Part shown: positions 13,131 to 21,573 of the stretch, piece by piece
Numbering within the stretch: the stretch's first letter is position 1
Layout: every line of letters starts with the position of its first letter
Source: an uncultured Lachnospiraceae bacterium
Lineage (GTDB): Bacteria > Bacillota > Clostridia > Lachnospirales > Lachnospiraceae
Reading direction: 5' to 3'
Length of the DNA stretch: 22,859 nt
Assembly: GCA_910585075.1 (NCBI GenBank)
Contig: CAJUED010000047.1
Coordinates: forward strand, 1-22,859
Translations under genes and position numbers: made by a program
Notes under the pieces: model-generated
The model's input: the letters and a program-made list of their open reading frames with translations, nothing else
What the model was told of the DNA's origin: nothing
Databases searched by the model: none

Positions 13131-13328
13131 ATGGAAGAATTGAAATCAATTATGGAAAAGTTTGCTGTGTCTGGTTGGGATTTAATATCCATTCCGGCGA
13201 AACAATGGTTAAACTGAAAAGCTGATAAAGATACATTAGTATCGACAATCAAGCAGGCAGACAAAGAATGTGGGAATTGTGGCTGTGATTTAGATCCACT
13301 TTATAAAAGAGCATTGGAATTGATTTGA
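13131..13328 (+). pseudogene. Small cysteine-containing protein gene with internal TGA
   Basis: ATG 13131, with AAAGGAG seven bases before, opens MEELKSIMEKFAVSGWDLIS, then IPAKQWLN followed by TGA at 13215-13217. The same frame continues KADKDTLVSTIKQADKECGN and CGCDLDPLYKRALELI to TGA 13326-13328. Both halves read as one natural protein of about 65 residues. I recall related proteins with Gly where the TGA stands (GGA to TGA), though this is from memory. It is a single point mutation, or less likely a recoded codon. The gene follows the cysteine-rich gene directly, so the two probably formed a unit. Confidence 0.7.
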
Positions 13329-13431
13329 CAGTACCGCTTTTCGGTATGTGGGGAAAAAATTTTCCTTAGTAGTGGTTTGAACATGTAAATGACAAACACT
13401 AATATAGATGTCATAAATGAGGAATATGATA

Positions 13432-13914
13432 ATGTCTAAGCTTATTATATTAAGAGGAAATTCCGGTAGTGGAAAAACTATGGTGTCAAAAATGTTGCAG
13501 AAAAAATTTGGGCGGAACACCATGTTAATATCACATGATATGGTACGAATGCAGATATTGCACGCTAAAGATGTAGAAGCATTGCCTTTGATAATGCAGT
13601 TGCTCAAGTATGGCAGACAAAATTCAGATGTTACAATTTTGGAAGGGATACTTCCTGCAGAGGTTTATATGCCTTTGTTTGAAATGGCTGTACAAGAATA
13701 TGGGAAAGATATATTTGCTTTTTATTATGACTTACCATTTGAAGAAACGCTACGGAGACATGAAACAAAGCCTAATAAGGCAGATTTTGGCGAACAAGAC
13801 ATGAGAAGATGGTGGAAAGAAAATGATTTCATTCATATTATTCCTGAAAAGATACTAACCAAAAACTTAAGCGTTTCAGATACGGTTGATATGATATATA
13901 ATTTCGTATCGTAA
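13432..13914 (+). CDS. P-loop kinase (AAA_33 / zeta-toxin-like family)
   Basis: About 160 residues from ATG 13432, preferred because TGAGGA lies eight bases before; an in-frame ATG at 13417 also exists. MSKLIILRGNSGSGKTMVSK contains the Walker A loop (residues 9-16). NTMLISHDMVRMQILH carries the Asp expected at the acceptor site, and FAFYYDLPFEETLRRHETKP resembles the lid region of small-molecule and nucleotide kinases. EQDMRRWWKENDFIHIIPEK is a conserved block of this uncharacterised group. The substrate is not known; small antibiotics, nucleosides or sugars are handled by relatives. It stands alone and looks intact, unlike its neighbours. Confidence 0.8.
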   Translation: MSKLIILRGNSGSGKTMVSKMLQKKFGRNTMLISHDMVRMQILHAKDVEALPLIMQLLKYGRQNSDVTILEGILPAEVYMPLFEMAVQEYGKDIFAFYYDLPFEETLRRHETKPNKADFGEQDMRRWWKENDFIHIIPEKILTKNLSVSDTVDMIYNFVS

Positions 13915-14111
13915 TTCTTATTTGCTGATGGATGGAAGTTTATAGGATTTTCCTTTTAGTGATATGAAAGACATGGTAAGAACACGTGCGCATTCCACGA
14001 GAACAGGATACAGTCAGTGGGGAATGATTGGTACGGAATCCGCCAATGCAAAGCCTTAGGCTGAACCGTTACGATTCCGCAAAAATCGGCAAAGATTCAC
14101 ACTTTCAACTA

Positions 14112-14140
14112 TTTCCGAAAAACCAAATCTCCTTTATAAT
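14112..14140 (+). promoter_or_regulatory. Putative promoter of the GH94 operon
   Basis: A consensus TATAAT (14135-14140) has a weak -35, TTTCCG (14112-14117), at 17 bases. It lies upstream of two matching operators, so a bound repressor would block elongation or an activator would be needed for the weak -35. The rest of the 13915-14298 gap holds only these control sites and short dyads; no gene is recognised. Confidence 0.5.
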
Positions 14141-14178
14141 AAAAATAGACAATATTTATGGGTTTTCATGGGGTAAGG

Positions 14179-14198
14179 GTGAAAGAGAAAGCTTTCAC
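14179..14198. promoter_or_regulatory. Operator-like dyad 1, GTGAAA-N8-TTTCAC
   Basis: GTGAAA (14179-14184) and TTTCAC (14193-14198) form a 20-base dyad with one extra pair on the inside (GTGAAAG/CTTTCAC). The same half-sites with the same spacing recur 43 bases downstream. Confidence 0.6.
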
Positions 14199-14219
14199 TC
14201 CGTAAGCATGGAGGGATTA

Positions 14220-14243
14220 CTGTGAAAAATAGATTTTTCACAG
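14220..14243. promoter_or_regulatory. Operator-like dyad 2, 11-bp perfect arms
   Basis: CTGTGAAAAAT (14220-14230) pairs perfectly with ATTTTTCACAG (14233-14243). The core GTGAAA-N8-TTTCAC (14222-14241) matches dyad 1 exactly in geometry. The centres are 43 bases apart, about four helical turns, so two dimers could bind on one face. A LacI-type or similar dimeric regulator is likely. Confidence 0.65.
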
Positions 14244-14298
14244 AGAAATTTGTGCTTATGCCCCAATTTCCGGGTTGTTGGCAAGAATGGAGGTTTAT

Positions 14299-16707
14299 AT
14301 GCAGTACGGATATTTTGATAATAAAAACAGGGAATATGTGATTGATAAGGTTGACCTTCCCTGTTCATGGACGAATTATCTGGGCGTAGAGGATATGGCG
14401 GCAGTGATAAACCACACGGCAGGGGGATATTTGTTTTATAAGACGCCGGAATATCACAGAATCAGCCGTTTTCGTGGAAATGGGGTTCCCATGGACAGGC
14501 CGGGATTTTATGTGTATCTGAGGGATAATGACAATGGAGATTACTGGACGGTGTCCTGGCAGCCGGTGGGGAAGTCTCTCGATAAGGCGAAATACCGCTG
14601 CCGCCATGGAATGTCCTATACGGTTTATGAATGTGAATATCAGGACATCAAAGCTTCTCAGAAAATGGTGATTCCTAAGGGGGAAGCGGTGCTGCTGTGG
14701 GATGTCAGGATTCAGAATACTGGGGAGAAGACGAGAGATTTAAGCGTTTTTTCTTATTTGGAATTTTCCTTCCACCATATTATGATTGATAACCAGAACC
14801 ACCAGATGAGCCTTTACTGCGCCGGTTCTTCCTATGAAGATGGAATTATAGAAGAAGATTTATTTTATGAGGAGTACGGTTACCAGTTTTTTACGGCTGA
14901 TTTTGAGCCGGACGGTTTTGACTGTATGAGAGATAAATTTATCGGAACTTACCATTCGGAAAGTGACCCGGCGGCGGTTGCGGCGGGGAAGTGCTTTTCT
15001 TCCTTTGAAAAGGGCGGCAATCACTGCGGCAGCTTGCAGAAAAACCTGACGCTTGGGCCCGGCGAAGAAGTGCGCCTTGTTTTTATGCTGGGAGAAGGAA
15101 ACAGGGCGGAAGGAAGACGCATCCGTAAAAGATACGGCAATAACAAGGCGGTGGACGATGTTTACGCGGATTTAAAGCAGTATTGGGAGGAGAAATGCTC
15201 GAAACTACAGATTCAGACGCCCAATGAGGGAATGAATACGCTGATTAATACCTGGACATTGTATCAGTCGGAAATTAATGTCATGTTTTCTCGGTTTGCT
15301 TCCTTTATTGAGGTGGGCGGCAGAGTTGGTTTGGGATACCGGGATACGGCGCAGGATGCCATGACAATCCCCCATTCCAATCCGGAGAAATGCAGGGAGC
15401 GTATAGAGCAGCTTCTGCGGGGACTGACCAGTGAGGGATATGGTCTGCATCTCTTTGAGCCGGAATGGTTTATGGAAGATACCGGGGTGAAACCGTTCAA
15501 GTCGCCCACAGTTATCCCCCAGCCGGATAAGGGCAGCATTATCCACGGACTGAAGGATGTCTGTTCAGATGACGCTCTCTGGCTGGTGGCAGCGGTGACG
15601 GAGTACATCAAAGAGACAGGTGACGATGCTTTTGCAGATTTGCAGCTGCCCTATGCGGATACCTTCCTGGAAGGAAAGAAAGAGACAGAAAGCGTTTATG
15701 AACATTTGAAGAAAATCCTGGATTTTTCCACGGAGCAGGTGGGGCAGAGCGGGATTTGTAAAGGGCTTCGGGCGGACTGGAACGATTGTTTGAACCTGGG
15801 CGGAGGGGAGAGCGCTATGGTGAGCTTTCTCCACTATTGGGCGTTGACACATTTTGTAGGACTGGCGCGGCATCTGGGAAATACGCAGGATGCGGAAATC
15901 TATGGGCGGGCAGCGGAGAGGGTCCGGGAGGTGTGCAACAGCCAGCTTTGGGACGGAGAGTGGTTTATCCGGGGGATTACGGCCAATGGCAGGAAAATCG
16001 GGTGTCAGGCGGATGTGGAAGGACGGGTTCATTTAGAGTCCAATGCCTGGGCGGTTTTGTCTGGGGCGGCTGATGAAGATAAAGCGGACAAGGCGCTTGA
16101 AGCTATCGATAAATACCTCTATACTTCCTACGGGCTTTTGCTCAATACCCCTTCTTATACAAAGCCGGATGACGATATTGGGTTTGTCACCAGAGTGTAT
16201 CCGGGTGTAAAAGAAAACGGCGCTGTCTTTTCCCATCCCAATCCTTGGGCATGGGCGGCGGCGTGTATGCGGGGAAGGGGGGATTTGGCAATGAAATTTT
16301 ATAACGCCCTCTGCCCTTACTGGCAGAATGATAAGATTGAAGTCAGGGAAGCGGAACCTTATTCCTATTGTCAGTTTATTATGGGAAAAGACCACAGCGC
16401 CTTTGGAAGGGCAAGGCACCCTTTTATGACAGGTTCCGGTGGCTGGTCTTATTTTTCGGCTACCAGATATATGCTGGGAATCCGGCCGGACTATGACAGG
16501 CTGGTAATCGACCCCTGTATTCCGTCACAGTGGAAAGGATTTTCAGCAGTCCGCATCTGGCGGGGAGTCCGGTATGAGATTCAGGTAAGGAATCCAGAGG
16601 GTGTGATGAAAGGGATAAAAGAAATCCGGGTGGATGGGGCGGCTGTTGCCCAAATTCCGCCTATGGAGGCGGGCAGCTGCCATAGCGTGGAAGTTATAAT
16701 GGGATGA
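14299..16707 (+). CDS. chbP: GH94 phosphorylase, N,N'-diacetylchitobiose phosphorylase-like
   Basis: 802 residues from ATG 14299, picked for GGAGG six bases before; TTG or ATG codons upstream would add only a few residues. Length and sequence closely follow the Vibrio chitobiose phosphorylase (801 residues): MQYGYFDNKNREYVIDKVDL, CSWTNYLG, RFASFIEVGGRVGLGYRDTA, DVCSDDALWL and GICKGLRADWNDCLNLGGGE. D496 in ADWND aligns with its catalytic acid. The enzyme should split a beta-linked disaccharide with phosphate, giving GlcNAc-1-phosphate and GlcNAc in the case of chitobiose, in the cytoplasm. A mutase follows 48 bases later. The similarity is judged from memory, and GH94 relatives acting on other disaccharides cannot be fully excluded. 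Confidence 0.85.
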   Translation: MQYGYFDNKNREYVIDKVDLPCSWTNYLGVEDMAAVINHTAGGYLFYKTPEYHRISRFRGNGVPMDRPGFYVYLRDNDNGDYWTVSWQPVGKSLDKAKYRCRHGMSYTVYECEYQDIKASQKMVIPKGEAVLLWDVRIQNTGEKTRDLSVFSYLEFSFHHIMIDNQNHQMSLYCAGSSYEDGIIEEDLFYEEYGYQFFTADFEPDGFDCMRDKFIGTYHSESDPAAVAAGKCFSSFEKGGNHCGSLQKNLTLGPGEEVRLVFMLGEGNRAEGRRIRKRYGNNKAVDDVYADLKQYWEEKCSKLQIQTPNEGMNTLINTWTLYQSEINVMFSRFASFIEVGGRVGLGYRDTAQDAMTIPHSNPEKCRERIEQLLRGLTSEGYGLHLFEPEWFMEDTGVKPFKSPTVIPQPDKGSIIHGLKDVCSDDALWLVAAVTEYIKETGDDAFADLQLPYADTFLEGKKETESVYEHLKKILDFSTEQVGQSGICKGLRADWNDCLNLGGGESAMVSFLHYWALTHFVGLARHLGNTQDAEIYGRAAERVREVCNSQLWDGEWFIRGITANGRKIGCQADVEGRVHLESNAWAVLSGAADEDKADKALEAIDKYLYTSYGLLLNTPSYTKPDDDIGFVTRVYPGVKENGAVFSHPNPWAWAAACMRGRGDLAMKFYNALCPYWQNDKIEVREAEPYSYCQFIMGKDHSAFGRARHPFMTGSGGWSYFSATRYMLGIRPDYDRLVIDPCIPSQWKGFSAVRIWRGVRYEIQVRNPEGVMKGIKEIRVDGAAVAQIPPMEAGSCHSVEVIMG

Positions 16708-16755
16708 GAGATGACAGGCAGTGTATGAAGGGATATCTGATGGAGGGAAGGCAAA

Positions 16756-18168
16756 ATGATTCAATTCGGGACAGGCGGATGGAGGGCCATTATCGGGGAT
16801 GGGTTTACCAGAGAAAATATCCAGATACTTTCAAGGGCGCTCTGCGACAAGATGAAGGAAGAAAAGGTAGCGGAAGATGGAATCGTGCTGGGATATGACA
16901 GGAGGTTTTTGTCCAAGGAGGCGATGCAGTGGGCGGCGCAGGTTTTTGCCGCGGAGGGTATTAAGGCTTATCTGATTAACAAGTCCGCTCCTACGCCGCT
17001 GATAATGTTTTACGTGATGAAGCATCAATTCCATTATGGAATGATGATTACGGCGAGCCATAATCCTGCCATTTATAATGGCATCAAGGTATTTACTTTT
17101 GGAGGCAGGGATGCGGATGAGGTGCAGACTGCGGATATCGAGCATTATATCAATGAGGTGACGGATATCCCGGTGGACGATATTAGCTATGGAGAAGGAG
17201 TTGCAGCGGGACTGATTGAAGAAATTTATCCCCTGAATGAATATCTGGACAGTATCATTGACACGATTGATATGAAACGGATAAAGGACAGCCGGCTGAA
17301 AGTTGCCTTAGACCCCATGTACGGCGTAAGTGAAACTTCCCTGAAAACGATCCTTATGACGGCGAGATGTGAAGTGGAGACCATACACGAGCGGCACGAT
17401 ACGCTTTTCGGGGGGAAACTTCCCGCTCCTACAGCGGAAACCCTGCGCACCCTGCAGAACTATGTGCTGGACAAAAAATGCAATCTGGGAATTGCCACTG
17501 ACGGGGACGCGGACAGAATCGGGGTGATTGACGATAAAGGAAATTTTCTGCATCCCAACGATATTCTGGTATTGTTATACTATTATCTGGTAAAATATAA
17601 GGGATGGCACGGACCGGCGGTTCGGAATATCTGCACTACCCATCTGCTTGACAGGGTGGCGGAGAGTTTTGGCGAGGAGTGTTATGAGGTTCCGGTAGGT
17701 TTCAAACATATTTCAGCAAAAATGTTTGCCACAGATGCCATTATTGGCGGCGAATCCTCGGGCGGTATGGCTGTGAGAGGACATATTAAAGGGAAGGACG
17801 GTATTTATGCCTCCGCCCTCCTGGTGGAGATGATTGCGGTAACAGGTATGAAACTGTCGGAAATTATGAAGACGATCCGCAGGGAATACGATGGCATGGC
17901 GTTAGAGGAACGGGACTATCGTTTCAGTCCTAAGAAGAAGGAGGATATCCGCAGGCGGCTTCTGGAAGAAAAGGAACTGCCGCAGATTCCTTATGAGGTC
18001 TCTGATATATCTTATCTGGACGGATTGAAGATTTACTTAAAGGACGGCGGATGGATTTCGGTGCGTTTCTCGGGGACAGAGCCGCTTTTGCGTATTTTTT
18101 GCGAGATGAAAGGCAAAAAGGACGCGGCGGACTTCTGCAGATTATTTGAAGAGTATCTGGGATTGTAG
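16756..18168 (+). CDS. Alpha-D-phosphohexomutase (phosphoglucomutase/phosphoglucosamine-type)
   Basis: 470 residues from ATG 16756 after GGAGGGAAGG. All four active-site loops are present: phosphoserine S101 in MITASHNP, metal loop DGDAD (249-253), sugar loop GGESSGG (331-337) and phosphate loop RFSGTEP (437-443). Such enzymes move phosphate between C1 and C6 of a hexose. The GES-type sugar loop fits glucose or mannose phosphates, but the neighbouring GH94 enzyme would supply GlcNAc-1-phosphate if it is a chitobiose phosphorylase, so GlcNAc-1-phosphate to GlcNAc-6-phosphate is the context-based proposal. The gene is probably cotranscribed with the phosphorylase. Family is certain; substrate is inferred. 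Confidence 0.9.
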   Translation: MIQFGTGGWRAIIGDGFTRENIQILSRALCDKMKEEKVAEDGIVLGYDRRFLSKEAMQWAAQVFAAEGIKAYLINKSAPTPLIMFYVMKHQFHYGMMITASHNPAIYNGIKVFTFGGRDADEVQTADIEHYINEVTDIPVDDISYGEGVAAGLIEEIYPLNEYLDSIIDTIDMKRIKDSRLKVALDPMYGVSETSLKTILMTARCEVETIHERHDTLFGGKLPAPTAETLRTLQNYVLDKKCNLGIATDGDADRIGVIDDKGNFLHPNDILVLLYYYLVKYKGWHGPAVRNICTTHLLDRVAESFGEECYEVPVGFKHISAKMFATDAIIGGESSGGMAVRGHIKGKDGIYASALLVEMIAVTGMKLSEIMKTIRREYDGMALEERDYRFSPKKKEDIRRRLLEEKELPQIPYEVSDISYLDGLKIYLKDGGWISVRFSGTEPLLRIFCEMKGKKDAADFCRLFEEYLGL

Positions 18169-18197
18169 CAGTCAGCTATCTGGCAGTTGCATGAGGA

Positions 18198-18230
18198 AGT
18201 CAAATGTTCATGTAAGCATGGCACTTGACT
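18198..18230. repeat. Imperfect hairpin between mutase and kinase genes
   Basis: AGTCAA (18198-18203) pairs with TTGACT (18225-18230), and inner bases around TG..CATG (to 18217) extend the stem imperfectly. No T run follows. It may be a weak attenuator or an RNA-processing site that separates expression of the enzymes from that of the kinase. Confidence 0.4.
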
Positions 18231-18264
18231 CATTGCTTGCGGAAATGAATCGGGAAAGACAGTT

Positions 18265-20046
18265 ATGAAAGCGGTTATAAAAAATTTAAAAGAAAGAAAT
18301 GTTTCAAAAAAATCACTCAGATGGAGCATGGTGCGGATGCTCCTGTTTGGGTGGTTTTTTCCATTGTTAATGTTGATTCTTATTATGTTGTTCCTTGTGA
18401 CGGATTACAATTATAAACAGGTGAAGAATACGGTCTTGTCCACTATGGACAAGGCAGCGGATATTATGCGGATGCAGCTTGAGGCATGCGAAGTGGCATC
18501 CAAAAACGCATCTTATATGGAGGTAATCAGGGAAAGTTACCTGAAATTTTGTCAGGACGGCAATCAAAACGATTTTAAAGACAATGTGGAAAAATTCTTA
18601 AAACAGCAGTACAAGTATGATGACAACTGCAGGACGGCGGAGCTGGTGGTGCTGAAAGATCCGGATTCTTGTTATCATGCGCTGAACAATAGTAACGGCG
18701 GAACCTATCAGGATATCAAGTTTTTCCAGGCGTATGCGAAAGAGGAAATAGTGAAGGCGGCAAAGGAACTTGATACGGGAACCGCTTTAGTGGGAGTAAA
18801 AGGGCGGGTTTATATGGTGAGAAATCTGGTGGATTCCGGGTTTACGCCCTACGCTGTGCTTTGCCTGGAACTGGATGAGGATTCTCTTATGCAAAGTTAT
18901 GCCGGTGTCTGGGGATATGAGAATGCCGCTTTATACTGGAATGGTGAACTTCTTATGGAGCAAGGGGACGGCGCGGCAAAAATCCTGCCGGAGCGTGCCG
19001 CAAAGCGGCTGGAAAACGAGGATGAAGGGTATGCCTACAGTTTTGGAACACCTTCCCATGCTTACCGTAGGAGCAGGATGTATGGAGGAGAATTGACTCT
19101 TGTAGTCGATATTAATAATAAGACAACTCACGCAGGAATGGATGTCATGTATCTGATGTTTTTGATTTTGCTGGTGTTTATGGCGCCGCTTGTGATACAG
19201 ACAATGAATTTCTTTCATCAGAAAGTGACTGTGCCATTGCAGGAGATGATTACTGCCGCAGATATGGTCAGAGATGGGAATCTGGGAATTACGATAGAAA
19301 ATAAAGAGGATAACGAAGAATTTTATCATATGAAGGAATCTTTTAATCATATGTCCCGGCAGTTAAAGCAGCAGTTTGACAGGATTTATCTGGAGGAGGT
19401 TGCGCTGCGGGACGCAAGAATTATGGCGCTGCAGTCGCAGATTAATCCTCATTTTCTGAATAACACCCTGGAAATCATTAACTGGGAAGCGCGGCTGAAT
19501 GGAAATTATAAGGTTAGCGGGATGATAGAGGCTCTTTCTGTCATGTTAGGAGAGACCATGAACCGGAAGGAGGAGCAGTTTCACTCTCTGGCAGAGGAGC
19601 TGGCGTATGCAGACGCCTATCTTTATATTATATCCCAGCGTTTCGGCTCCAAATTCCAGTGCGTGAAGCAGATAGACGAAAATCTGATGGAGACGCAGGT
19701 TCCCCGGCTGATTATACAGCCGATTGTGGAAAATGCCGTGGAACACGGCATAGATATCACCGGTAAAGGGCGTTTGGAAATCAGGATTTTTCTTCGGGAG
19801 GATGGGTATCTTAGCATCGAGGTGGAGGATAACGGGCATCTGACAAAAGAAAACAGAGAAAAAATAGACAGGCTTTTATCCCAGGAGGCGGAACCGTCAG
19901 GGGAAAGGAGGGTGAGCCTTGGCATTCGGAATGTTGACCAAAGAATCAGGATGATATACGGGGAGGATTGTGGACTATTCATAAGGGGAGATGAACAAAA
20001 TAATACAATAAGCACAATTTTAATCAAAATAGATACGACAACATAG
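18265..20046 (+). CDS. YesM-like membrane sensor histidine kinase
   Basis: 593 residues. A first membrane helix lies at about 25-47 (LLFGWFFPLLMLILIMLFLV), then an extracellular sensor region to about 290, a second helix at about 292-313 (DVMYLMFLILLVFMAPLVIQ), a HAMP linker to about 366, and the LytS/YesM-type kinase core. The phosphorylated His is H396 in SQINPHFLNNTLE; the N box is IVENAVEHG (E489, N490), the G1 box EDNG (521-524), and SLGIRNVDQRI the G2 region. YesM kinases sense sugars, often with the binding protein, and signal to an AraC-type YesN regulator. No such regulator is in the window. The start is weakly supported (GGGAAAG); M22 is an alternative. Confidence 0.9.
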   Translation: MKAVIKNLKERNVSKKSLRWSMVRMLLFGWFFPLLMLILIMLFLVTDYNYKQVKNTVLSTMDKAADIMRMQLEACEVASKNASYMEVIRESYLKFCQDGNQNDFKDNVEKFLKQQYKYDDNCRTAELVVLKDPDSCYHALNNSNGGTYQDIKFFQAYAKEEIVKAAKELDTGTALVGVKGRVYMVRNLVDSGFTPYAVLCLELDEDSLMQSYAGVWGYENAALYWNGELLMEQGDGAAKILPERAAKRLENEDEGYAYSFGTPSHAYRRSRMYGGELTLVVDINNKTTHAGMDVMYLMFLILLVFMAPLVIQTMNFFHQKVTVPLQEMITAADMVRDGNLGITIENKEDNEEFYHMKESFNHMSRQLKQQFDRIYLEEVALRDARIMALQSQINPHFLNNTLEIINWEARLNGNYKVSGMIEALSVMLGETMNRKEEQFHSLAEELAYADAYLYIISQRFGSKFQCVKQIDENLMETQVPRLIIQPIVENAVEHGIDITGKGRLEIRIFLREDGYLSIEVEDNGHLTKENREKIDRLLSQEAEPSGERRVSLGIRNVDQRIRMIYGEDCGLFIRGDEQNNTISTILIKIDTTT

Positions 20047-20155
20047 CAAAAACAGACAAAAAAGAACAATCATGACAATTACTTTTCTTTTGCCCGAATA
20101 GTATGATGAATACATCAAAGAAAAAGATACCTCATAGGGAAGGGAGGAAAGTGAA

Positions 20156-21484
20156 ATGAAAAAAAGAATGATAGCGATGGCGCTTGCGGGTGTAATGATA
20201 TTATCCATGACAGCGTGCGGAAACTCTTCGGGCAGCGGAAAATCAGGCAAGGCGGTGGAGCTTACGGTGACTACCACATTTGCTGGTGAGGATACCAACG
20301 CCCAAAATTACAAGGATGCCTATACGGCATGGGAAAAGGAAACCGGAAATACCGTGAAGGATACCTCGGCGACTTCCGATGAGACTTTTAAGGCAAGGAT
20401 TATCACAGACTTTGAGACCGGTTCGGAGCCGGATGTTTTGTTTTTCTTTAACGGGGCCGATGCCAACAGCTTTATTGAAGCGGGGAAGGTGGTTTCCATC
20501 GATGATATCCGCAAGGAATATTCGGACTATGCGGGTAATATGAACGATGATTTGATTGAGCCTTCTCTGGTGGACGGAAAGAAATACGCAGTGCCCGTAA
20601 ATGGCTTCTGGGAGGCAATGTTTGTAAATACTGAGATACTGGATGCGGCAGGCGTATCCATGCCGGATGGCAATTATACCATGGAACAGTTCAAAGCCGA
20701 CTGCGAGAAGATTAAGGCGGCAGGGTATGTGCCGATAGCAGCGGCGCTTGGTGACATTCCCCATTACTGGTGGGAGTTTGCAATTTATAATCATCAATCT
20801 CCGGCAACCCATCTCGATATTCCGGAGAGCGTGGACGATACGAACGGCCAGGCATGGGTGGCAGGCATGAACGATATCAAGGAACTATATGAGCTGGGAT
20901 ATTTCCCTGAAAATACCCTTTCGGCAACAGATGATGAAACTTTTGCAATGTTTACGGAAAGCAAAGCGGCGTTCCTGATAGACGGTTCCTGGAAGGTAGG
21001 CGGAATTGTAGGCGCATGCCAGTCCGACCCGGAAGATGCTTCCACATTAGATGAAGCAAAACTGGCGAAATTTGACGTGACCTATGTGCCGGGCAGCGGC
21101 GAGCGGAAAGCCAGCGATCTGGTAGGCGGTATCTCCATGGGATACTATATTACGAAAAAGGCATGGGATGACCCTGCTAAGAGAGACGCAGCGGTAAGCT
21201 TCGTAAAATACATGACTTCTGACAGCGTGATTCCGGCTTTTGCACAGCATGCGGCTTCCGCTCTCAAGAATGCGCCTGAGGTTGACGAATCCGAGTTCAA
21301 TGCATTACAGATTAAGGCAATGAGTATGATGGCAGGCACAACTTCCCTGACAGGAGCAGCACAGGATTTGTTCCAGGGAGAATGTAGAGTATCTACCTTT
21401 GACGGTATGCCTGAGATTGTAACAGGTAAAGTATCAGCGGAAGATGCAGTGGCAGAAGGACTTGCAGTGTATCATAACCAGTAA
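20156..21484 (+). CDS. Sugar ABC transporter substrate-binding lipoprotein
   Basis: 442 residues from ATG 20156 behind GGGAGGAAAG. A lipoprotein signal (MKKRMIAMALAGVMILSMTA) ends in the lipobox MTAC, with C21 as the lipid-bearing residue. A Ser/Gly linker follows, then a family 1 solute-binding fold with TWEKETGNTVKDT-type region, PDVLFFFNGADANSFIEAGK and the pattern AFLIDGSWKVGGIVG. It binds sugar outside the membrane and hands it to the permeases encoded next. The context of a disaccharide phosphorylase makes chitobiose a plausible ligand, not shown by the sequence itself. A partial terminator follows, which should make this protein more abundant than the permeases. Confidence 0.92.
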   Translation: MKKRMIAMALAGVMILSMTACGNSSGSGKSGKAVELTVTTTFAGEDTNAQNYKDAYTAWEKETGNTVKDTSATSDETFKARIITDFETGSEPDVLFFFNGADANSFIEAGKVVSIDDIRKEYSDYAGNMNDDLIEPSLVDGKKYAVPVNGFWEAMFVNTEILDAAGVSMPDGNYTMEQFKADCEKIKAAGYVPIAAALGDIPHYWWEFAIYNHQSPATHLDIPESVDDTNGQAWVAGMNDIKELYELGYFPENTLSATDDETFAMFTESKAAFLIDGSWKVGGIVGACQSDPEDASTLDEAKLAKFDVTYVPGSGERKASDLVGGISMGYYITKKAWDDPAKRDAAVSFVKYMTSDSVIPAFAQHAASALKNAPEVDESEFNALQIKAMSMMAGTTSLTGAAQDLFQGECRVSTFDGMPEIVTGKVSAEDAVAEGLAVYHNQ

Positions 21485-21502
21485 GTAAAGAAAGTTCAGG
21501 AG

Positions 21503-21533
21503 AGGGGTGGGGATAACCTTGCCCCTTCTTTTG
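21503..21533 (+). terminator. Partial terminator between binding protein and permease
   Basis: AGGGGTGGGG (21503-21512) pairs with CCTTGCCCCT (21517-21526) in a 10-bp stem with three G-T wobbles and an ATAA loop; TTCTTTTGC follows. This is typical of ABC operons in which the binding protein must be in excess. Confidence 0.75.
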
Positions 21534-21573
21534 CAATATCAGAAGAAGTTATCGCGAAAACAGGAGGTGGCTT

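Noticed and set aside
14028..14225. 65-residue frame MVRNPPMQSLRLNRYDSAKI onward
   Set aside because: It spans the promoter and first operator of the GH94 operon, lacks a ribosome site and resembles no family. A fragment of decayed coding sequence is possible but unsupported.
15205..16419. Several minus-strand frames of 113-155 residues opposite the GH94 gene
   Set aside because: High-GC complementary shadows of a strongly conserved gene; no starts with ribosome sites.
16704..16898. 64-residue frame across the GH94/mutase junction
   Set aside because: It overlaps the mutase gene in another frame, and the mutase has the proper ribosome site and full family sequence.
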